A stretch of DNA of 52,227 nt from an uncultured Dorea sp. (GTDB lineage: Bacteria > Bacillota_A > Clostridia > Lachnospirales > Lachnospiraceae): positions 1 to 52,227 of the forward strand of contig CAJTRO010000025.1 in assembly GCA_910579015.1 (NCBI GenBank). The letters run 5' to 3'. The notes beneath the pieces were generated by a model. It made no database searches. It saw only the letters and a list, made by a program, of their open reading frames with translations, and was not told the origin of the DNA. A program made the translations under genes and the position numbers. Shown here piece after piece: positions 33,584 through 42,470 of the stretch (positions are counted from its first letter, which is position 1; every line of letters starts with the position of its first letter).

Positions 33584-34473
33584 CATTTTTATGGCTGTTG
33601 GAGGGGATACGTACCCCCTTCCTTGATAAACTGATGCAGTTTATCACTTATTTCGGCCAGGAGCTTATCATCATTGCGGTTATCTGCGCACTCTACTGGT
33701 GTGCGGATAAGCGCTTTGCTTATCTTCTTGGCTTTACTTATTTTACCGCCGGACTGTGCGTGCAGTCTCTAAAGATCACCTTCCGCATCCCCAGACCATG
33801 GGTTCTGGATCCTGCGTTTAAAGCCGTAGAAAGCGCCGTTCCCGGCGCCACCGGCTATTCATTTCCCAGCGGACACACACAGGGCGCCGCCTGCCTGTTC
33901 TACCCGCTTTCTCTGCGTACCTCCAACCGTTGGCTGAAGGGCCTGTTCATCCTTGCCTTCTTAAGTATCGGCTTCTCCAGAATGTACCTGGGATGCCACA
34001 CGCCCAAGGATGTTATCGTATCTATGGCATTATCCCTCCTGATCGCTTCCGTCATCTGGAGATTTCAGGCCGTATTGCTGGATCATGACAAGAACCTTAA
34101 GACCATCGCCGTCATACTTGTCTGCCTGTCTCTTGCAACGGCCGGTTACGCCCTGATCCTATACGGCGGCGGCACCATCGAGACAAAATACGCCGAGGAT
34201 TGCTGTAAGGCCGCGGGCGCAGGATTCGGCTTCGCCATCGGATGGTATATAGAACGGACCAGGCTTAATTTTGACACACGCACCGGCAGGCTTATGACAC
34301 AATTCTTTAAGCTTCTCCTCGGGCTTGCCGCCGCACTGCTGATCAAAGAAGGATTTTCCATTATATTCGGAAGTTCCATCTTGGCAAAGATGTTCGAATA
34401 CTTTATACTGGTGTTATGGGTGCTTGTCATCTATCCATGTATTTTCCGGGCTGTCCTTTCAAGATCCTCCTGA
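33580..34473 (+). CDS. PAP2-family membrane phosphatase
   Basis: A 297-residue integral membrane phosphatase with about six transmembrane segments. The three phosphatase motifs are present: KITFRIPRPW, PSGHTQG and SRMYLGCHTPKDV, with the catalytic His residues. Relatives act on phosphatidic acid, undecaprenyl pyrophosphate or similar lipid phosphates; the substrate here is unknown. Its ATG overlaps the typA stop, so expression is coupled to typA. A small AAGATC/GATCTT hairpin spans its stop codon. Confidence 0.88.
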   Translation: MTFLWLLEGIRTPFLDKLMQFITYFGQELIIIAVICALYWCADKRFAYLLGFTYFTAGLCVQSLKITFRIPRPWVLDPAFKAVESAVPGATGYSFPSGHTQGAACLFYPLSLRTSNRWLKGLFILAFLSIGFSRMYLGCHTPKDVIVSMALSLLIASVIWRFQAVLLDHDKNLKTIAVILVCLSLATAGYALILYGGGTIETKYAEDCCKAAGAGFGFAIGWYIERTRLNFDTRTGRLMTQFFKLLLGLAAALLIKEGFSIIFGSSILAKMFEYFILVLWVLVIYPCIFRAVLSRSS

Positions 34474-34593
34474 TCTTAGAACACAGTCATATACCTGCTG
34501 CCGAGCGAGGATAAGCATCAAAACCGAATAAGGGGACGGCGGACATAAGTATTCTTTCCCGGCATCCCCTGATATACAAAGAAGGAGGAATCT

Positions 34594-35205
34594 ATGCAAC
34601 AGTATATCGCCCGTTTTTTAAGGAAAACTACCGAATTCCTGGAATTTGTCATCTCCATCATGCTGGCTGTCGGAATCATCCTGCTCTGCCTGCGTATGGC
34701 CGGAGTGCTGGGAAATATTCCGGACCTTGAGGTATGGCCCAATTACAACGACCTTCTCGAGACTTGTTTTAACCTGATCATCGGTGTTGAGCTGATCCGC
34801 ATGATGTACTATCACACGCCGGATACCGTGTTCGAAGTCCTGCTGTTTGCAATCGCGCGCCAGATCATCACCGACCACTCTTCCATCTGGGGAAGTCTCG
34901 TGGGCGTGACCGCCATCGCCGTACTGTTTGCCACACGGAAGTTTCTTTTCTGCGAATTTGACATCTCGGATGCCATCATCTTCCGTGCCAGCGCCAGGGT
35001 GAAGTCCATCAACAGCCTGCTTGGGATCAATATCCCTTATGAACAGAACGATACCCTCATGGACGTGGTCAACCGGAAGCTTGAGGAGAACGAGCAGACC
35101 GCCCGGATCGGGGCCTGCGTCTACTTCTCTGACTGCGGTCTTCGAGTCGCCAAACTACATAATGAAAAAATTTCCAGAATTGAAGTAATTCGTTCTATAC
35201 ATTAG
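34594..35205 (+). CDS. Membrane protein of unknown function (weakly PsiE-like)
   Basis: A 203-residue protein with about four hydrophobic helices in the first 120 residues (FLEFVISIMLAVGIILLCL; LETCFNLIIGVELIRMMYY; VFEVLLFAIARQI; GVTAIAVLFATRKFLF) and a soluble C-terminal domain of about 75 residues ending RISRIEVIRSIH-like. The helix layout recalls PsiE-type proteins, but I would not assign it. The ribosome binding site AAGGAGG is strong. It lies 120 bases after the PAP2 gene and may be transcribed with it. Confidence 0.6.
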   Translation: MQQYIARFLRKTTEFLEFVISIMLAVGIILLCLRMAGVLGNIPDLEVWPNYNDLLETCFNLIIGVELIRMMYYHTPDTVFEVLLFAIARQIITDHSSIWGSLVGVTAIAVLFATRKFLFCEFDISDAIIFRASARVKSINSLLGINIPYEQNDTLMDVVNRKLEENEQTARIGACVYFSDCGLRVAKLHNEKISRIEVIRSIH

Positions 35206-35224
35206 TCTTCAAACGTGATATACT
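35196..35224 (+). promoter_or_regulatory. Candidate promoter of hpf
   Basis: An extended -10, TGA-TATACT (35216-35224), with a weak -35 TATACA (35196-35201) 17 bases upstream. It overlaps the end of the preceding membrane-protein gene. Confidence 0.4.
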
Positions 35225-35227
35225 ACA

Positions 35228-35278
35228 TATATCAGATAGAACGCTAGTCTGATATAAAATTGTCAGACTAATCTTTTT
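35228..35278 (+). terminator. Terminator with a competing upstream hairpin, before hpf
   Basis: TAGTCTGA (35245-35252) pairs with TCAGACTA (35263-35270), followed by ATCTTTTT: an intrinsic terminator. The same TCTGA can instead pair with an upstream arm: TATATCAGA (35228-35236) with TCTGATATA (35248-35256). Either it ends the membrane-protein transcript or it is an attenuator in the hpf leader. Confidence 0.65.
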
Positions 35279-35307
35279 GAAATGATGTCGTAAAGGAGTT
35301 GGGCAGT

Positions 35308-35844
35308 ATGAAGTTTATCATTATTGGAAAGAACATTGAAGTAACACAAGGCTTAAGAGAGGCTGTAGAGGGAAAACTTGGGAAGCTGGAAAGATATTTC
35401 ACGCCTGATACAGAGATCCATGTTACACTGAGTGTACAAAGAGAACGGCAGAAGATTGAGGTAACCATTCCTGTCAAGGGCGATATCATCCGTTCCGAGC
35501 AGGAAAGCAACGATATGTATGTCTCCATTGATCTGGTTGAAGAGATCATCGAACGTCAGCTTCGCAAATATAAGAACAAGCTGATCGCAAGGCATCAGGA
35601 AGGCGGCAACTTCAAGCATGAATTCTACGAGGGTGAGGAAGTTGTCGACGATGAGAATGAGATAAAGATTGTCCGCACCAAGAAGTTCGGCTTCAAGCCG
35701 ATGTATCCGGAGGACGCCTGCGTACAGATGGAACTTTTGGGACATGACTTCTATGTATTCTGCAATGCAGAGACAGATGAGGTCAATGTGGTTTACCGCA
35801 GGAAGAACGGATCCTTTGGTTTGATCGAGCCGGAATTTTCATAG
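35308..35844 (+). CDS. hpf: Ribosome hibernation promoting factor, long form
   Basis: A 178-residue protein that dimerises 70S ribosomes into inactive 100S particles in stationary phase or stress. The N-terminal S30AE domain (about 1-100) begins MKFIIIGKNIEVTQGLREAV; the C-terminal dimerisation domain (about 122-178) has VRTKKFGFKPMYPEDACVQM and VYRRKNGSFGLIEPEF. The start is the ATG at 35308, nine bases after AAAGGAG, rather than the TTG at 35299. It has its own strong terminator. Confidence 0.95.
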   Translation: MKFIIIGKNIEVTQGLREAVEGKLGKLERYFTPDTEIHVTLSVQRERQKIEVTIPVKGDIIRSEQESNDMYVSIDLVEEIIERQLRKYKNKLIARHQEGGNFKHEFYEGEEVVDDENEIKIVRTKKFGFKPMYPEDACVQMELLGHDFYVFCNAETDEVNVVYRRKNGSFGLIEPEFS

Positions 35845-35867
35845 AGATCGATCCATAAGATAATTTA

Positions 35868-35899
35868 AGCTGTCAGGGAATCCCCTGACAGCTCTTTTT
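35868..35899 (+). terminator. Terminator of hpf
   Basis: A perfect 11-bp stem AGCTGTCAGGG/CCCTGACAGCT with a four-base loop and then CTTTTT. Convergent polC ends just downstream; the minus strand has only a poor T run. Confidence 0.9.
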
Positions 35900-35931
35900 G
35901 TCCGCGAAATCAGACAGCGCCTTACCGGTTA

Positions 35932-38900
35932 CTACAGGTCAAACAGCGACAACTGGTTTGACTCCGGCAGACCTTTGAGTATTCCCAGTTTGACCATGTA
36001 ATCTATTACCGTCTTACTTGCCTTCGTCCGCTGGCGGAAATCATCCAGCGAGAGATACCGTCCGTCCTTTGACGCCTCTTCCACAGCCTCCGCCGCCTTA
36101 TCGCCCATGCCCTCGATACTGACCAGAGGCGGCATCAGCTTCCCGTTCACGATCAGGAACTTCGACGCCTTTACCTGATAGATGTCCATCGGCTCAAACT
36201 CATACCCTCTGGCATACATCTCCTGCACCAGACGCATATCCTTCATGGTATCCTGCTCCTTCTTGCTCAGGGAATCCGAACGGCGGTTATACTCATCCAT
36301 ATGCCGCTTCAGGTTCTCTTTCCCCAGACACATGATCTCATAGGAAAATGCGTCTGCACGGATCCCGAAATAAGCCCCGTAGTACGCAAGCGGAAAGTTG
36401 ATCTTACAGTAAGCGATCCGATACGCCATCATGACATACGCCGCCGCATGGGCCTTGGGGAACATATACTTGATCTTCTCACAGGACCAGATATACCAGT
36501 CCGGCACGTCATGGGCCTTCATATCCTCCTTAAACTGGGGCCATTCCTTGCATTTCCCCTTCGCCACGGCGCCTTTTCGCACCCTCTCCATAATGGTAAA
36601 GGACTGCTCTGAGTCCATCCCCTTATTAATGAGATACGTCATAATATCGTCACGGGTACAGATTGCCGTGGAGATTGTCGCCTTCCCGGAACGGATCAGC
36701 TCCTGGGCATTATTAAGCCACACGTCCGTCCCGTGGGACAGCCCCGAGATCCGTATCAGATCCGATAAGGTCTGCGGCTTCGTATCCACCACCATCTGGA
36801 TAACAAAGTCCGTTCCAAACTCCGGGATCCCCAGGCATCCCACAGGACAGCCGCCGATATCGTCCGGCGTGATCCCAAGAGCCGACGTATCATGGAACAG
36901 GGAAATCACCCCTTTATCATCCAGCGGGATCTTCGTGGCGACGAACTTATTGTCTGTCTCATTATACTCATTGTCCATGGCCGGAGAACTGATATACTCC
37001 TCCAGCGTCTTGATCATCGTCGGATCATCATGCCCCAGAATATCCAGCTTCAACAGGTTGTGGTCAATGGAATGGTAATCAAAATGCGTGGTCACGATAT
37101 CCGTATTCATATCATTCGCCGGATGCTGCATGGGCGTAAAGGTATTGATCTCCTCCCCTAGCGGCAGCACGATGATACCGCCGGGGTGCTGTCCGGTACT
37201 CCGGCGGATTCCCGTACAGCCCAGCACGATCCGGTCAATCTCGCACTTCCGTTTTCCCTGTCCCCGCTCGGTAAAATAATTCTTCACATAACCGAACGCC
37301 GTCTTATCCGCCAGCGTTCCGATGGTTCCTGCCCGGTATGTCTGCCCCGCCCCGAAGATGACCTCCGTATACTTATGGGCAAGGCTCTGGTAATCCCCCG
37401 AGAAATTCAGGTCGATATCCGGCTCCTTGTTCCCCTTAAATCCAAGGAACGTCTCGAACGGGATATCAAACCCGTCCTTCACCAGCATTTCCCCGCAGAC
37501 CGGGCACGCCTTATCCGGCATATCCCAGCCGCAGCCCCCCGCATACGCCCGCACTTCCTCGGACTCAAAATCACTGTAATGGCAGTGACTGCAATAATAA
37601 TGAGGGCTTAACGGGTTGACCTCCGTGATACCTGCCATCGTCGCCACAAAAGAGGAGCCGACCGAGCCTCTGGAACCCACCAGATACCCGTCTTCATTGG
37701 ACTTCCACACCAGCTTCTGGGCAATGATATACATCACGGCAAACCCATTGGAGATGATCGAGTTCAGCTCCCTCTCAAGCCGCTCCGTCACCACAGGCGG
37801 CAGCTCCTCTCCGTACATCGAATGGGCCTTCTGGTAACAGATCTCACGCAAAAGCTTATCCGAATCCGGGATTACAGGCGGACACTTGTCCGGCCGTACA
37901 GGCGTGATCCGCTCCACCATGTCCGCAATCCGGCAGGGATTGTTGATCACGATCTCACGCGCCTTTGCCGAGCCAAGGTACTCAAACTCCTCAAGCATCT
38001 CATCCGTGGTGCGCAGGAACAGAGGCGACTGGTTGTCCGCGTCGGAAAATCCCTTCCCCGCCATGATGATCCGCCGGTATACCTCGTCGTCCGGCTCCAT
38101 AAAATGCACGTCGCAGGTCCCTACCACAGGCTTATTAAACTGCTCTCCAAGCTCCACGATCTTCCGGTTCAGATCCTTAAGATCTTCCTCACTCTGAACC
38201 CGTGTCACCCGCTCGCTCTCAATCATGAACTTATTATTGCCGAGGGGCTGGATCTCCAGATAATCATAGAAGTTCACGATCCTCGCAATCTTCTCCTCTG
38301 ACTTGCTGTTTAAGACAGCCTGGTAAAGCTCTCCCGCCTCACATGCACTTCCTACGATCAGCCCTTCCCGGTGCTTGGACAACTCGCTCTTGGGAATCCT
38401 GGGCCTTCTTGCGTAGTATTCAAGGTGCGACTTGGACACCAGCGTATAAAGATTCACGCGCCCGATCTCATTTTGCGCAAGAATGATCACATGATAGGTC
38501 GGCAGCTTCTTGACCGCATCCGCATTGTTCGCACCGAACTGGTTCAGTTTCATAAGATCCGTAATCCCCCGGTCCCGCAGCATCTCGATAAACTTCACGA
38601 AGATCTCCGCCGTCGCCCCCGCGTCGTCTACGGCGCGGTGATGGTTCTCCAAAGATATGTGAAGCGCATTCGCCACCACATTCAGCTTAAATTTCGACAG
38701 CGTAGGGAGCAGGATACGCGCCATCGCCACCGTATCCACAGACGTAAAATCCGGCACAATATCCTGATACCGGCAGTTCTGTTCGATGAAGCTTACGTCA
38801 AAGGACGCGTTATGGGCCACCAGCACGGCGTCCCCGGCAAATGCAAGGAACTCGGGCAGTACCGTCTCAATATCCGGCGCATCCAGCACCATCTCGTCCG

Positions 38901-40482
38901 TGATGCTGGTAAGCTGAGTGATCTTGAAGGGGATCGGCACCCTGGGATTCACAAATGTACTGAACTTCTCTGTAATCTTCCCCTGCTCCACCTTCACTGC
39001 GCCAATCTCGATGATCTTATCTTTGATCGGGCTGAATCCCGTCGTCTCAAGGTCGAATACCACATACGTCCCATCCAGAGACTGCCCCTTCTCATTCACA
39101 GCCACATCCGTAAGGTCATCCACCAGATAGCCTTCCACGCCGTAGATCACCTTGAACGGATCGTCCTTGTCAAGCGACTCGATATAGTGGTTCGCATCCG
39201 GGAACGACTGCACCACTCCGTGATCCGTGATGGCCAGCGCCTTGTGCCCCCAGTCATGGGCGCGCTTCAGCAGATCCTTTACCTCCGTCACGCCGTCCAT
39301 GTCGCTCATCTTCGTATGACAGTGGAGCTCCACTCTCTTCTTGGGGGCGGTATCCTTCCTGGATTCCGTAAAATCACTGATCTTGCGGATACCTGCGACC
39401 GAAGAGATGACCAGCTCCCCGTCAAATTTATCAATGTTCGTCACGCCTTTGATCTTCAGAAACGCCCCGGGCTTAAGATCGCCGATAATGTCCGCAAGCT
39501 GATCGTTCCTGACGAACAGCTTGATCGTGATCGTGTCCGTGAAATCCGTCACAGAGAATATGACGATCGTCTTTTCGTTGCGGATCTCACGAGTGTCAAA
39601 ACTGATCACCTTCCCGCGGAACGTGATCTCTCCCATCTCGCCGACCACCTGCCTAAGCTCTATCGTTTCGTCGTCAAAGTCACGCCCATATATCAGATTC
39701 GAATCGCTGGAAGATCTGCCCCAGGAACCCCTGCCCGTACTGTTGCCGGCTCTGGCTTTGGACGGCTCCGCTCTCTTTTCAGAAACTGTCTCCTTAACCT
39801 TCCTGGATTGGTTTCCTCCATCCTGCTTCAATGCTCTGTCACCGCCCTGCTTCTTGTCACCGTCCTCTTCCCGGCCGTTCTTTCCTGCATTTTCCTGCTG
39901 AACGGACGCGTTCGCCCTCAGGATCTCCTTAACCTCCTGCTCAAGCTTGATCTCATTATACTTTAACACGCTCTCCTTCGGCTTCTCATACAGCACCCGG
40001 ATCTCAATCGGACGGCCGAACCTGTGCCGGAACACGTCCGTAAGATAAGACGTGATCGACTCCCGTTTCCCCTGCGCCACGATAGAATCCCGAAGCGTAA
40101 GACACAGGATATTCCCGTCCTGGAACTCATAGCTGGAATTCTGGAGCATATTGCGCTCCACCACGCTGCGCTGGTCAAGCTCCATAAGGAAACTGTCGAA
40201 ATATTCATTCATCAGATTTTCCGGCGTATACTGCTCGGACAGGTCATACTGCTCCTGCACCTCAATCTGGATAAAGCTTCGCCCGAACAACTGCTCCTTT
40301 AGCTTTCGCTCCACCTCATAGACACATCTCTTCTGGAGCAGATACCTGCTTAAGAGATGCACCTTGATAAAATCCCGCTCGGAATTCGTCGTCACCTTAC
40401 TGACCTCCACCTGCTCAAACATGCCGCGGAGCTCATCATCTACTTTCAATGTCGGAAATACTTCAAAGAACGGCTTACTCAT
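35932..40482 (-). CDS. polC: DNA polymerase III, PolC-type alpha subunit
   Basis: The 1516-residue Gram-positive replicative polymerase. In order: N-terminal domain (1-190), a low-complexity charged linker (190-262), OB fold (about 280-370), PHP domain beginning VELHCHTKMSDMDG (about 384) and interrupted by a DnaQ-type 3'-5' exonuclease with VVFDLETTGFSP (about 474), then zinc-binding cysteines (YCSHCHYSDF, GCGWDMPDKACPVCG), the palm with PDIDLNFSGDYQ and the C-terminal domains. The extreme C-terminus, QLSLFDL, is a textbook beta-clamp-binding motif. Its start overlaps the ispG stop by eight bases, so the two are coupled. Confidence 0.97.
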   Translation of the reverse strand: MSKPFFEVFPTLKVDDELRGMFEQVEVSKVTTNSERDFIKVHLLSRYLLQKRCVYEVERKLKEQLFGRSFIQIEVQEQYDLSEQYTPENLMNEYFDSFLMELDQRSVVERNMLQNSSYEFQDGNILCLTLRDSIVAQGKRESITSYLTDVFRHRFGRPIEIRVLYEKPKESVLKYNEIKLEQEVKEILRANASVQQENAGKNGREEDGDKKQGGDRALKQDGGNQSRKVKETVSEKRAEPSKARAGNSTGRGSWGRSSSDSNLIYGRDFDDETIELRQVVGEMGEITFRGKVISFDTREIRNEKTIVIFSVTDFTDTITIKLFVRNDQLADIIGDLKPGAFLKIKGVTNIDKFDGELVISSVAGIRKISDFTESRKDTAPKKRVELHCHTKMSDMDGVTEVKDLLKRAHDWGHKALAITDHGVVQSFPDANHYIESLDKDDPFKVIYGVEGYLVDDLTDVAVNEKGQSLDGTYVVFDLETTGFSPIKDKIIEIGAVKVEQGKITEKFSTFVNPRVPIPFKITQLTSITDEMVLDAPDIETVLPEFLAFAGDAVLVAHNASFDVSFIEQNCRYQDIVPDFTSVDTVAMARILLPTLSKFKLNVVANALHISLENHHRAVDDAGATAEIFVKFIEMLRDRGITDLMKLNQFGANNADAVKKLPTYHVIILAQNEIGRVNLYTLVSKSHLEYYARRPRIPKSELSKHREGLIVGSACEAGELYQAVLNSKSEEKIARIVNFYDYLEIQPLGNNKFMIESERVTRVQSEEDLKDLNRKIVELGEQFNKPVVGTCDVHFMEPDDEVYRRIIMAGKGFSDADNQSPLFLRTTDEMLEEFEYLGSAKAREIVINNPCRIADMVERITPVRPDKCPPVIPDSDKLLREICYQKAHSMYGEELPPVVTERLERELNSIISNGFAVMYIIAQKLVWKSNEDGYLVGSRGSVGSSFVATMAGITEVNPLSPHYYCSHCHYSDFESEEVRAYAGGCGWDMPDKACPVCGEMLVKDGFDIPFETFLGFKGNKEPDIDLNFSGDYQSLAHKYTEVIFGAGQTYRAGTIGTLADKTAFGYVKNYFTERGQGKRKCEIDRIVLGCTGIRRSTGQHPGGIIVLPLGEEINTFTPMQHPANDMNTDIVTTHFDYHSIDHNLLKLDILGHDDPTMIKTLEEYISSPAMDNEYNETDNKFVATKIPLDDKGVISLFHDTSALGITPDDIGGCPVGCLGIPEFGTDFVIQMVVDTKPQTLSDLIRISGLSHGTDVWLNNAQELIRSGKATISTAICTRDDIMTYLINKGMDSEQSFTIMERVRKGAVAKGKCKEWPQFKEDMKAHDVPDWYIWSCEKIKYMFPKAHAAAYVMMAYRIAYCKINFPLAYYGAYFGIRADAFSYEIMCLGKENLKRHMDEYNRRSDSLSKKEQDTMKDMRLVQEMYARGYEFEPMDIYQVKASKFLIVNGKLMPPLVSIEGMGDKAAEAVEEASKDGRYLSLDDFRQRTKASKTVIDYMVKLGILKGLPESNQLSLFDL

Positions 40483-41530
40483 TCCAGTTCAACAACTCCT
40501 GTCTCAATGTATCCAATAACTGGTCTTCTCTTACCTTCTTCACGATCTCGCCCTTCTTGATCAAAAGCCCCTCGCCGATGCCTCCGGCGATGCCGATGTC
40601 AGCCTCCTTCGCCTCTCCCGGTCCGTTGACCACACAGCCCATCACGGCCACCTTGATATCAAGCGGGATATCCTCCACCATCTGCTCTACCTGGTTCGCA
40701 AGACCGATCAGGTCGATCTTCGTCCTCCCGCACGTCGGACAGGAAACCACCTCGATCCCGCCCTTACGCAGCTTAAGTGTCTTAAGGATCAGCTTCGCAG
40801 ACCTGATCTCCTCCACGGGATCCCCGGTCAGCGACACACGGATCGTATCGCCGATGCCCTGGTTCAGGATCAGACCTAACCCGATGGAGGACTTAATATT
40901 CCCCGCAAGAAGGGTTCCCGCCTCTGTGATCCCCACGTGCAGCGGATAAGGACAGTCTCTGGCGATCAATTCATGAGCCTTCACACACATCATGACATCT
41001 GAGGACTTGATACTCACCACCAGATTGTCATACCCCATCTCCTCGATCATATGTACCTTGTCCATGGCGCTCTCGACCAATCCCTGAGCCGTCACACCGC
41101 CATACCGCTCTACCAGAGCTTTCTCGAGAGAACCGCTGTTGACGCCCACCCGGATCGGGATGCGGTACTCCTTCGCCTTATCCACCACAGCCTGTACCCT
41201 GGCGGCGTCCCCGATATTGCCGGGATTGATCCGGATCTTGTCCGCACCGTTCTCAATCGCCGCAATGGCAAGCCGGTAATCAAAATGAATGTCCGCAACC
41301 AGCGGGATATGGATCTTCTCCTTGATCTTCCCAACCGCCCGGGCCGCTTCCATGTCCGGCACGGCGCAGCGGACAATCTCACAGCCTGCCTTCTCAAGCG
41401 CAAGGATCTGCGCCACGACTGCGCCCACATCCTCCGTCTTCGTATTGGTCATAGACTGGATGGCAATGGGACTGCCTCCCCCGATCGTCACGTCTCCTAT
41501 CCGGACCTTTCTTGTCTCATCTCTGTACAT
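40475..41530 (-). CDS. ispG: 4-hydroxy-3-methylbut-2-en-1-yl diphosphate synthase (flavodoxin/ferredoxin)
   Basis: A [4Fe-4S] enzyme of the MEP isoprenoid pathway, converting methylerythritol cyclodiphosphate to HMBPP. The sequence TRKVRIGDVTIGGGSPIAIQ is the family start, and the cluster cysteines lie in VSCPTCGRTKIDL and VMGCVVNGPGEA. The ATG at 41530 gives 351 residues and the usual N-terminus; an in-frame ATG at 41566 would add 12 residues. Neither has an ideally spaced ribosome binding site. Its end overlaps polC. Confidence 0.95.
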   Translation of the reverse strand: MYRDETRKVRIGDVTIGGGSPIAIQSMTNTKTEDVGAVVAQILALEKAGCEIVRCAVPDMEAARAVGKIKEKIHIPLVADIHFDYRLAIAAIENGADKIRINPGNIGDAARVQAVVDKAKEYRIPIRVGVNSGSLEKALVERYGGVTAQGLVESAMDKVHMIEEMGYDNLVVSIKSSDVMMCVKAHELIARDCPYPLHVGITEAGTLLAGNIKSSIGLGLILNQGIGDTIRVSLTGDPVEEIRSAKLILKTLKLRKGGIEVVSCPTCGRTKIDLIGLANQVEQMVEDIPLDIKVAVMGCVVNGPGEAKEADIGIAGGIGEGLLIKKGEIVKKVREDQLLDTLRQELLNWNE

Positions 41531-41576
41531 ACCGCTTCTTACCCCTTTCTTCTGAACTGAAACCATACTGTCAGAA

Positions 41577-41616
41577 ATACCCCTCTACCGCATATCCAAG
41601 CCCGATAGAGAGGTAT
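41577..41616 (-). terminator. Hairpin after the small membrane-protein gene
   Basis: ATACCCCTCTA (41577-41587) pairs with TAGAGAGGTAT (41606-41616) with one mismatch; on the minus strand a short TTTC follows. A weak terminator between 41622 and ispG. Confidence 0.45.
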
Positions 41617-41621
41617 CCTTA

Positions 41622-42080
41622 TTACTCTTTTATCAATACTAACTGCTCGCCGTACTCCCGCTCCGTCAAGGTCAGCTGTTCCTGATCCACGCTGTAATCA
41701 AACGTCGTGATCACCGTCGACAGCGCCTGCCGGATCTCTTCTTCTGTATACTGTCCATCCGTCTTGTCGGCCAGCTCCTGGAATCCCGCCTCATCCGGCG
41801 TGATCGTGATGGTCTTCTCATCCTTATTCAGCGTATACTTCATGTCCACAGCCACACTGGAGGCTTCCTCTGCCTCCGGGATCGAGACTACCATGGAGCC
41901 ATTCTTCATAATTGACATATTAAAGCTTCCTTCTTCGTCCGCCCAGTCACCTTCTAATGGATTCGTCGTAAATAGCTTCGTAAGCAGCAGGATGACTCCC
42001 ACGATGATCAGAATCGTCGAAACCACTGTGACGATCCTCCATATCTTACTTCTCTTTACTTCATCATTCTTCGCAATCAT
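41622..42080 (-). CDS. Single-pass membrane protein of unknown function
   Basis: Not recognised. One membrane helix (IVTVVSTILIIVGVILLLTKLF) follows a short basic cytoplasmic segment, then an acidic extracellular domain of about 110 residues that starts NPLEGDWADEEGSF and reads like a small beta-rich, lipocalin-like domain. The start is set by the promoter: a perfect TTGACA-17-TATAAT ends at 42121, so transcription begins near 42114 and the upstream in-frame ATGs at 42173 and 42122 cannot be used from it; the ATG at 42080, preceded by GGGGAACAGGGAG, is the first possible one. Monocistronic. Confidence 0.65.
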   Translation of the reverse strand: MIAKNDEVKRSKIWRIVTVVSTILIIVGVILLLTKLFTTNPLEGDWADEEGSFNMSIMKNGSMVVSIPEAEEASSVAVDMKYTLNKDEKTITITPDEAGFQELADKTDGQYTEEEIRQALSTVITTFDYSVDQEQLTLTEREYGEQLVLIKE

Positions 42081-42120
42081 CTCCCTGTTCCCCACTCTTT
42101 CTATATCATTTCCTTCTTCC

Positions 42121-42149
42121 ATTATATGTGCTTTTTCAGTTACTGTCAA
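42121..42149 (-). promoter_or_regulatory. Perfect consensus sigma-A promoter
   Basis: Minus strand TTGACA (42144-42149), 17-base spacer, TATAAT (42121-42126). All twelve consensus bases match. It drives the membrane-protein gene at 41622. Confidence 0.85.
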
Positions 42150-42195
42150 CGGACGACTTTTTCCTGCGGTCACTAAAATTCATGTATATTAACGC

Positions 42196-42429
42196 TCAAT
42201 CCGCAGTCTCGACCAGGAGATAGAAGCCCTTGTCGGTCTTCTCGATCTTCTGGATGATCCCCTTGCGGGAATGGATCCTGTCGCTCGTCCTGTAGATCCC
42301 GGACATGGCGATCGACGGCTCCACCAGATAGGTGTACTGTCCCGTCACGGCGCTCCTCTCGCTGATCTCGACCTCCTGGCCTTCCTCAACCAGTCCTTCC
42401 CGCTCCATCTTAAAACGTTCCACTCTCAT
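42196..42429 (-). CDS. Small conserved-looking protein of unknown function
   Basis: Not recognised. The 77 residues have alternating charged and hydrophobic residues (KMEREGLVEEGQEVEISERS, GIIQKIEKTDKGFYLLVE) that suggest a small beta-barrel, with no signal peptide or membrane helix. It starts 41 bases after the PfkB kinase gene on the same strand with a TGGAG-type ribosome binding site, and may be co-transcribed with it. Confidence 0.6.
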   Translation of the reverse strand: MRVERFKMEREGLVEEGQEVEISERSAVTGQYTYLVEPSIAMSGIYRTSDRIHSRKGIIQKIEKTDKGFYLLVETAD

Positions 42430-42470
42430 AATCTGTCACACTCCATCTTCACACAGCCAGGTGCAATGCA

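Noticed and set aside
38371..39966. Long plus-strand open frame of 531 codons opposite polC
   Set aside because: It is the complement of a conserved, motif-rich polC region, and its translation is unusually rich in Arg, His and Leu with no domain or ribosome binding site.
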